Part shown: piece by piece, positions 37,091 to 40,814 of the stretch
Layout: the number at the start of each line of letters is the position of its first letter
Position numbering within the stretch: position 1 is the first letter of the stretch
Source: a virus
Virus record (IMG/VR): IMGVR_UViG_3300025889_000274
Location: 1 to 40,814 of that record
Direction: 5' to 3' (one strand)
DNA length: 40,814 nucleotides
Position numbers and translations under genes: made by a program
The notes under the pieces: model-generated
Database searches by the model: none
What the model was told of the DNA's origin: nothing
Seen by the model: the letters and a program-made list of their open reading frames with translations, nothing else

Positions 37091-39278
37091 CTAACACCGT
37101 TTTAAAATCATCGTCTTGAGCTCTTTTAAGCCACTTATCATGGTCTCTTACTATTAACACAGCTGTCTGTGATTTCTTACCCACCAAATAAGCATTTTGT
37201 ATTGGCAAACCATCGTTGGCCAGTTTATAGTCGATATTTTCGATATTGTATCGTTTTATTTGATGAGGATTTTTAATTGTAGGTGAGGGGATTTTCTTAA
37301 TGAGTCCAGTTTCAAAACATTCTCTAATTACTTTATTGTAGTTAGCCATTCCGAAATGCATACGGCTATAGTACTCAAATTGTGATTGAGTTATTATATT
37401 GGCTTCGAATATATCATGTTCATTATCTATATCGTCTTTGACCTTTAATGCATTTGGAGACATGTATACGTCGCTTTCTGCAGATAATAAATCATCTGTC
37501 TTACGTGCCTCACCTTTAGGGTTAAATGATTCATTAATGGTGCAATCTACATTATCTAATATCCATTGCATAAACATGTGAGTACTATCTTGGTCAAACC
37601 TAATAAGGTCACCAACTTCACTCATTAGTTTTATTTGTTTTTCAGTTTTAGGATTAACATCATGGTATACTAAGAATCGTCTACTACCTCGGTTTATTTC
37701 TAAAGCTGTACGGTCATTGGAAAATATATACATAAAGAAATAAGATTCTATACCTAAATCCTTTTCTTTATTCTTTCCTTCAACAGTCATTGTATCTTCA
37801 GTAATGATACGTTTTAATGCGTTCATCATAGAATTACGAGCTGCTCTCGTGATTACACCATGAGCTTCGTCTACTAAAGCGAATGTACATTCTGAATATC
37901 GAATATTAAATCTCTGATTAAACTCGCTAGTATTAATGGCCATACAATTTTGTGAGCCAAATATCTTTTCCGTGAATCTCCATGATAGACCTTTACCTGT
38001 GCCTTCTTCTAAAGATGTGACATATATACACCATGAGAATTTTACATGTGGATTGAGGTATTTGTATTTTATAACCTTTAACCAATCCTCGTATATAGGA
38101 CCAAACGTGCGTTTGAATACCTGTTGAAATTTGGCAATTACTATATCATCCATAGGTCCGCTATAAGCCACCTTCGGCGCACGGTAACTATTAAAGTATC
38201 TGACAAAATTACGCTCGAATATATAATCATCGCATGGTCTATAACCAAGCTTATGTGCCGTCATCTTTGATGGTGAGTCTAACCATACTTGGCCCAATTT
38301 AGATAATGGAAAGTTACCATATTGAGTTAAAGGTTTGTTTATATTCGGTGTTAGTTGAGGGAATACGTTGCCGATACTATTGGCATTAAATGATGGTGCT
38401 ACTGGATTGGTGATACTTTTAACTGAGTTATTCTCTGTCAAGAATACTAGATCTTCCAATAAATCGTCTAATGTTTCACCTACAACAAATTTAGCCTCTG
38501 CATCATCATACTGTGCTGAGGCTTCTTGCAACGTCGGCAGCCCATCAGATTGGTCACATTTGCTTATAGCTAGCTCTGCTATAGCTAAAGCTTCAGCCTT
38601 AGGTATACGTCGTTTAACTAAAGATGCCATCAAGCGTAATATTGTATCATGTCGTTTACCCGATGGTATACCATTAGATAGTATATCCTCAAGTATGGTA
38701 GATCTCTTGTCTTTCTTATCTACGGTTCTTTCGCCGATATATTTAAGCGTTTCTAATAGGTCGTCAGGTGCAATAGCTATATCTTTCTTAACTGTAAGGT
38801 TATACCCTTCACTGCCCACACCTACAAAATAAAATGGAGATTTGTATACGATATCGATACCTGGATATGGTGCATGTTTAAATTCATGACCTATAGGTGC
38901 CCATAAATAATAATGTATACCGCCTGAAGGCGTGGTAACTGTAAATGTCTCAGGTATATTTAATAAGTGTAAATGTTCACGTCCATCAGTCTTATGACCT
39001 CCTTCCGACGGCACATCGACATCAATCACGAACAATTGTTTTTTGATATTTGGGTTATATTTAGGTGATGTAACTAATCCATAATAATCAGCGTTATCCC
39101 ATGAATTAAGATATTCTTTATCGCCTAATCTAAATATGTTTTCGGGTTGATTTTTGATTTTAACCATCGGGCGCTTAACGCCATTCTTGATGGTTATCGG
39201 TATTATTCCATATGGTTCTTTAAGATATCGTAGAAATTTAAGACCTGCTTGTAATGCTGACGGTACTATTGTACTCAT
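37029..39278 (-). CDS. Primase-polymerase/helicase
   Basis: A 749-aa fusion. N-terminal prim-pol domain: FVIDVDVP (Asp86, Asp88), TTPSGGIHYYLW (about 115-126), PGIDIVYKSPFYFVGVG (about 139-155). C-terminal SF3-like helicase/DUF5906-type domain: Walker A EEGTGKGL (424-431), Walker B FALVDEAH (466-473), then SNDRTALEINRGSRRFLVY. It lays primers and unwinds DNA, comparable in layout to the NrS-1 type phage proteins. AAGGAG and a long hairpin-rich leader precede it. Likely the initiator acting at the origin. Confidence 0.9.
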   Translation of the reverse strand: MSTIVPSALQAGLKFLRYLKEPYGIIPITIKNGVKRPMVKIKNQPENIFRLGDKEYLNSWDNADYYGLVTSPKYNPNIKKQLFVIDVDVPSEGGHKTDGREHLHLLNIPETFTVTTPSGGIHYYLWAPIGHEFKHAPYPGIDIVYKSPFYFVGVGSEGYNLTVKKDIAIAPDDLLETLKYIGERTVDKKDKRSTILEDILSNGIPSGKRHDTILRLMASLVKRRIPKAEALAIAELAISKCDQSDGLPTLQEASAQYDDAEAKFVVGETLDDLLEDLVFLTENNSVKSITNPVAPSFNANSIGNVFPQLTPNINKPLTQYGNFPLSKLGQVWLDSPSKMTAHKLGYRPCDDYIFERNFVRYFNSYRAPKVAYSGPMDDIVIAKFQQVFKRTFGPIYEDWLKVIKYKYLNPHVKFSWCIYVTSLEEGTGKGLSWRFTEKIFGSQNCMAINTSEFNQRFNIRYSECTFALVDEAHGVITRAARNSMMNALKRIITEDTMTVEGKNKEKDLGIESYFFMYIFSNDRTALEINRGSRRFLVYHDVNPKTEKQIKLMSEVGDLIRFDQDSTHMFMQWILDNVDCTINESFNPKGEARKTDDLLSAESDVYMSPNALKVKDDIDNEHDIFEANIITQSQFEYYSRMHFGMANYNKVIRECFETGLIKKIPSPTIKNPHQIKRYNIENIDYKLANDGLPIQNAYLVGKKSQTAVLIVRDHDKWLKRAQDDDFKTVLDDEISKNGPLKSGSKPIAVD

Positions 39279-39309
39279 TGTGTTATTGGCTCCTTAAGAT
39301 TGGCACCTC

Positions 39310-39393
39310 CGGTCAAGTACATGAGCCTATATACCTGACCGAAGGAACCTGTTGAGAGAGATCAGCTCTCGACAAAGTAACGACTAATAGTCG
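39310..39393 (-). promoter_or_regulatory. Hairpin-rich leader upstream of the primase gene
   Basis: Three adjacent hairpins: a 12-bp stem with 8-nt loop (39310-39321 with 39330-39341, including CGGTCA/TGACCG and two G-U pairs), GTTGAGAG/CTCTCGAC (39351-39358 with 39366-39373) and CGACT-AAT-AGTCG (39381-39393). No U-run follows. A weak TATAAT-type box at about 39400-39410 would place them in the 5' leader. They may control translation or processing. Confidence 0.5.
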
Positions 39394-39452
39394 AATTTAT
39401 AATTATATAATATAAAAACCCAAAAATACATACACAAATTTTAAGTTCTTAG

Positions 39453-39680
39453 TTAGGTATCAACCACTGCAATAGTCGCATTATTAATTACGACATTTTC
39501 GGTTAATACTTTTCTTCTTGTTGTGTGATACCATTCGTAAAATCCTGGATTGTGTTTTATGCCTTCGTGCAGTGGAATATACTTGGCTACAGTAAGCATA
39601 TCTTTTAGGTCTGTCACGTATAGGCCTGTTATTTTTTGGATAGTCTCTCTAGCTTGCGAATCAGTACAAGGTATTCTCAT
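39453..39680 (-). CDS. Small hypothetical protein, 75 aa
   Basis: Starts at an overlap with the previous stop (TAATG) and GGAG eleven bases upstream. Mixed composition (KITGLYVTDLKDMLTVAKYI, GFYEWYHTTRRKVLTENVVI), no membrane segment. Function unknown. It is the last gene of the small right-end operon before the primase leader. Confidence 0.65.
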   Translation of the reverse strand: MRIPCTDSQARETIQKITGLYVTDLKDMLTVAKYIPLHEGIKHNPGFYEWYHTTRRKVLTENVVINNATIAVVDT

Positions 39681-39895
39681 TATAACTTCTCCATAAATTT
39701 ATTAATTGATGATACAGCAAAATCAAATATCACGAGTATCGGCACGATGCATATAAATACCTTAGATACTGGATTATTTATTTCATCAAAATCAAATCCA
39801 CACGCTGTTAAAAGGCCGTAACCGATACAGCACCAGATATTTATAAAAGTTACGAATACCAGTAATCCCTGTATTTGTGATATGATGTCTGCCAC
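39680..39895 (-). CDS. Small membrane protein, 71 aa
   Basis: Two hydrophobic segments (IQGLLVFVTFINIWCCIGYG, then VFICIVPILVIFDFAV) separated by a short acidic loop. The start is GTG at 39895 with AAAGG upstream. A small two-helix membrane protein in the early region could act in superinfection exclusion or lysis control; no family was recognised. Confidence 0.65.
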   Translation of the reverse strand: MADIISQIQGLLVFVTFINIWCCIGYGLLTACGFDFDEINNPVSKVFICIVPILVIFDFAVSSINKFMEKL

Positions 39896-39896
39896 G

Positions 39897-40136
39897 TTAA
39901 TTTACCTTTATTTTTGGTTTGGCCATTTCGGATACTTGTTTACGGGCTTCATTTTCTGCAACGTTCCAAGCATTTATTGATTCTGATAATTGATTCATTG
40001 TAGATGGTAAAGCACTTTGAACAACGTTTATAAGGTTATTCAATACCTGACCTTGTATATTGTTGTACATACCCAACAACTCAATCTTTAATGTGTCGGA
40101 TAAATCCTTAAAATTTATATCTTCTGAATCTTTCAT
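39897..40136 (-). CDS. Small helical hypothetical protein, 79 aa
   Basis: I place the start at ATG 40136, with GAGG eight bases upstream and an ATGA overlap with the previous gene, instead of 40190. It is predicted helical and amphipathic (LSDTLKIELLGMYNNIQGQV, VAENEARKQVSEMAKPKIKV). Function unknown. Confidence 0.65.
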   Translation of the reverse strand: MKDSEDINFKDLSDTLKIELLGMYNNIQGQVLNNLINVVQSALPSTMNQLSESINAWNVAENEARKQVSEMAKPKIKVN

Positions 40137-40318
40137 GGTTTTGACCTCATTTTGGTTGATACATTTTTCCACTCTTGTACATATCGCCACACCGGCATGC
40201 CGAATTCTTTGGCATCAGCAATCTCTTGGTCTGTGGCATGGCACCATAGTTGTAGGTCTCTATCTGCGTCGTAACTAGCTAAAACCCATGGTCTTGGTGA
40301 ACCTGTTTTTACGTTCAT
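40133..40318 (-). CDS. Small hypothetical protein, 61 aa
   Basis: Rich in Trp and acidic residues (SPRPWVLASYDADRDLQLWC, FGMPVWRYVQEWKN). AAGGA precedes the ATG, and the stop overlaps the next start as ATGA, so translation is coupled. Function unknown. Confidence 0.65.
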   Translation of the reverse strand: MNVKTGSPRPWVLASYDADRDLQLWCHATDQEIADAKEFGMPVWRYVQEWKNVSTKMRSKP

Positions 40319-40426
40319 AATGTGTATCCTTCTGATAATGTGATAATTATTAACATCTTAGCTATATTTGATACCTTTCTGGATATTTTGTAGCCTGCGG
40401 CTTATAGTCGTCGCTTGCGGTTTTGC

Positions 40427-40663
40427 CTATACCTTCTCGTAAGTCGCGGCGAAAATATCAGGCTTGCAAGGGTAAAGCTCTCCTTTAACTCCCTGAATGA
40501 TATAATCATCAAATGTAACCTTATAAACACCCTCTAGTGTCCCAAGCCATAGTTGTTCGCCGCCATCTTCACACCACAAACCGCCTTCGCTTGAGCTGGC
40601 TTGCCAAGCCATGTTTAACCATTCAGGCCACTCGTTGTTATCCCATCGCCTTTCTTTTGTCAT
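40427..40663 (-). CDS. Trp-rich small hypothetical protein, 78 aa
   Basis: Acidic, Trp-rich protein (RRWDNNEWPEWLNMAWQASS, GGEQLWLGTLEGVYKVTFDD) with GAGG eight bases before the ATG. Small proteins of this look are common in phage early regions, but I recognise no function. It is the first gene after the terminal repeat on this side. Confidence 0.65.
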   Translation of the reverse strand: MTKERRWDNNEWPEWLNMAWQASSSEGGLWCEDGGEQLWLGTLEGVYKVTFDDYIIQGVKGELYPCKPDIFAATYEKV

Positions 40664-40723
40664 CTGAAATGCCTCGATAATAACGGGCTTTTTCTGTAGC
40701 TATAGTTTGTCATCTCTCTATCT

Positions 40724-40765
40724 CCTGTTTAAAGAACATCATCGCCTGTTTAAAGAACATCATCG
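40724..40765. repeat. 21-bp tandem repeat, two copies at the right end
   Basis: Two perfect copies (40724-40744, 40745-40765) of the same 21-bp unit found three times at 3-65. Both arrays are preceded by CT and followed by the same 49-bp unique sequence, so they are the same locus seen twice with different copy number. Confidence 0.9.
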
Positions 40766-40814
40766 CCTGTGTATTGTAGCAACTGGATTCATATGCTCGT
40801 TATCATGCCGCCTT
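40724..40814. repeat. Terminal redundancy, identical to positions 24-114
   Basis: The last 91 bp are identical to positions 24-114. Either the contig is a circular assembly with overlapping ends, or the virion DNA has a short direct terminal repeat. The seam passes through the 21-bp repeat array, where short-read assembly often stops. Sequence alone cannot separate the two possibilities. Confidence 0.9.

Noticed and set aside
1-40814. tRNA genes, integrase, phage RNA polymerase
   Set aside because: No cloverleaf with a TTCGAATCC-type arm, no tyrosine or serine recombinase signature and no single-subunit RNA polymerase motif were seen on reading; a tRNAscan and profile search would settle it.

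Overview
The window looks like one essentially complete genome of a short-tailed (podovirus-type) dsDNA phage, about 40.7 kb and AT-rich. Large terminase, portal, scaffold, an SU10/epsilon15-type major capsid protein, a head-tail adaptor, a nozzle-like tail protein and three probable internal virion proteins are present; no tape measure, sheath or tail-tube gene is seen. I see no integrase, lysogeny repressor of a known type, phage RNA polymerase, tRNA or CRISPR array. Several near-consensus sigma70 promoters suggest transcription by the host polymerase. A spanin-like protein and exported proteins in the lysis region suggest a Gram-negative host; the host itself cannot be named. The last 91 bp repeat positions 24-114, so the contig closes on itself or carries a short direct terminal repeat; a 21-bp tandem repeat has three copies at one end and two at the other.

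Layout. (1) 1-3.4 kb, minus strand: small early-type genes driven by two near-identical promoters, a ~650-bp gene-free repeat-rich stretch (2152-2803, best origin candidate), and a small HTH/coiled-coil protein. (2) 3.4-3.8 kb: divergent control region with palindromic operators, a GC-rich hairpin cluster and the late promoter. (3) 3.8-12.3 kb, plus strand: packaging and head genes. (4) 12.3-18.5 kb: tail fibres and a lysis-like cassette of membrane and exported proteins, with base composition partly unlike the rest; no recognisable endolysin. (5) 18.5-25.9 kb: a sulfotransferase-like gene, nozzle, GNAT-like protein and the probable ejection proteins, closed by a clear terminator at 25876-25900. 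(6) 25.9-39.3 kb, minus strand: ligase, dCMP deaminase, a nucleotide-modification cassette, SNF2-type helicase, VRR-NUC nuclease, Cas4/RecB-like nuclease, family A DNA polymerase and primase-polymerase/helicase. (7) 39.4-40.7 kb: small unknown genes.

The most interesting system is at 27.5-32.2 kb. A thymidylate-synthase homologue has Asp175 where ThyA has the dUMP-selecting Asn177, the substitution that marks dCMP hydroxymethylases. Beside it lie a P-loop nucleotide kinase, an all-alpha NTP pyrophosphatase (possible dCTPase analogue) and a full-length NodU/TobZ-type carbamoyltransferase. Together they can be read as a compact T4-like route that replaces cytosine with 5-hydroxymethylcytosine and then carbamoylates it. 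The cassette is bracketed by two copies (27460-27550 and 32212-32300) of a ~90-nt structured element with compensatory base changes, which I do not recognise as any known RNA family.
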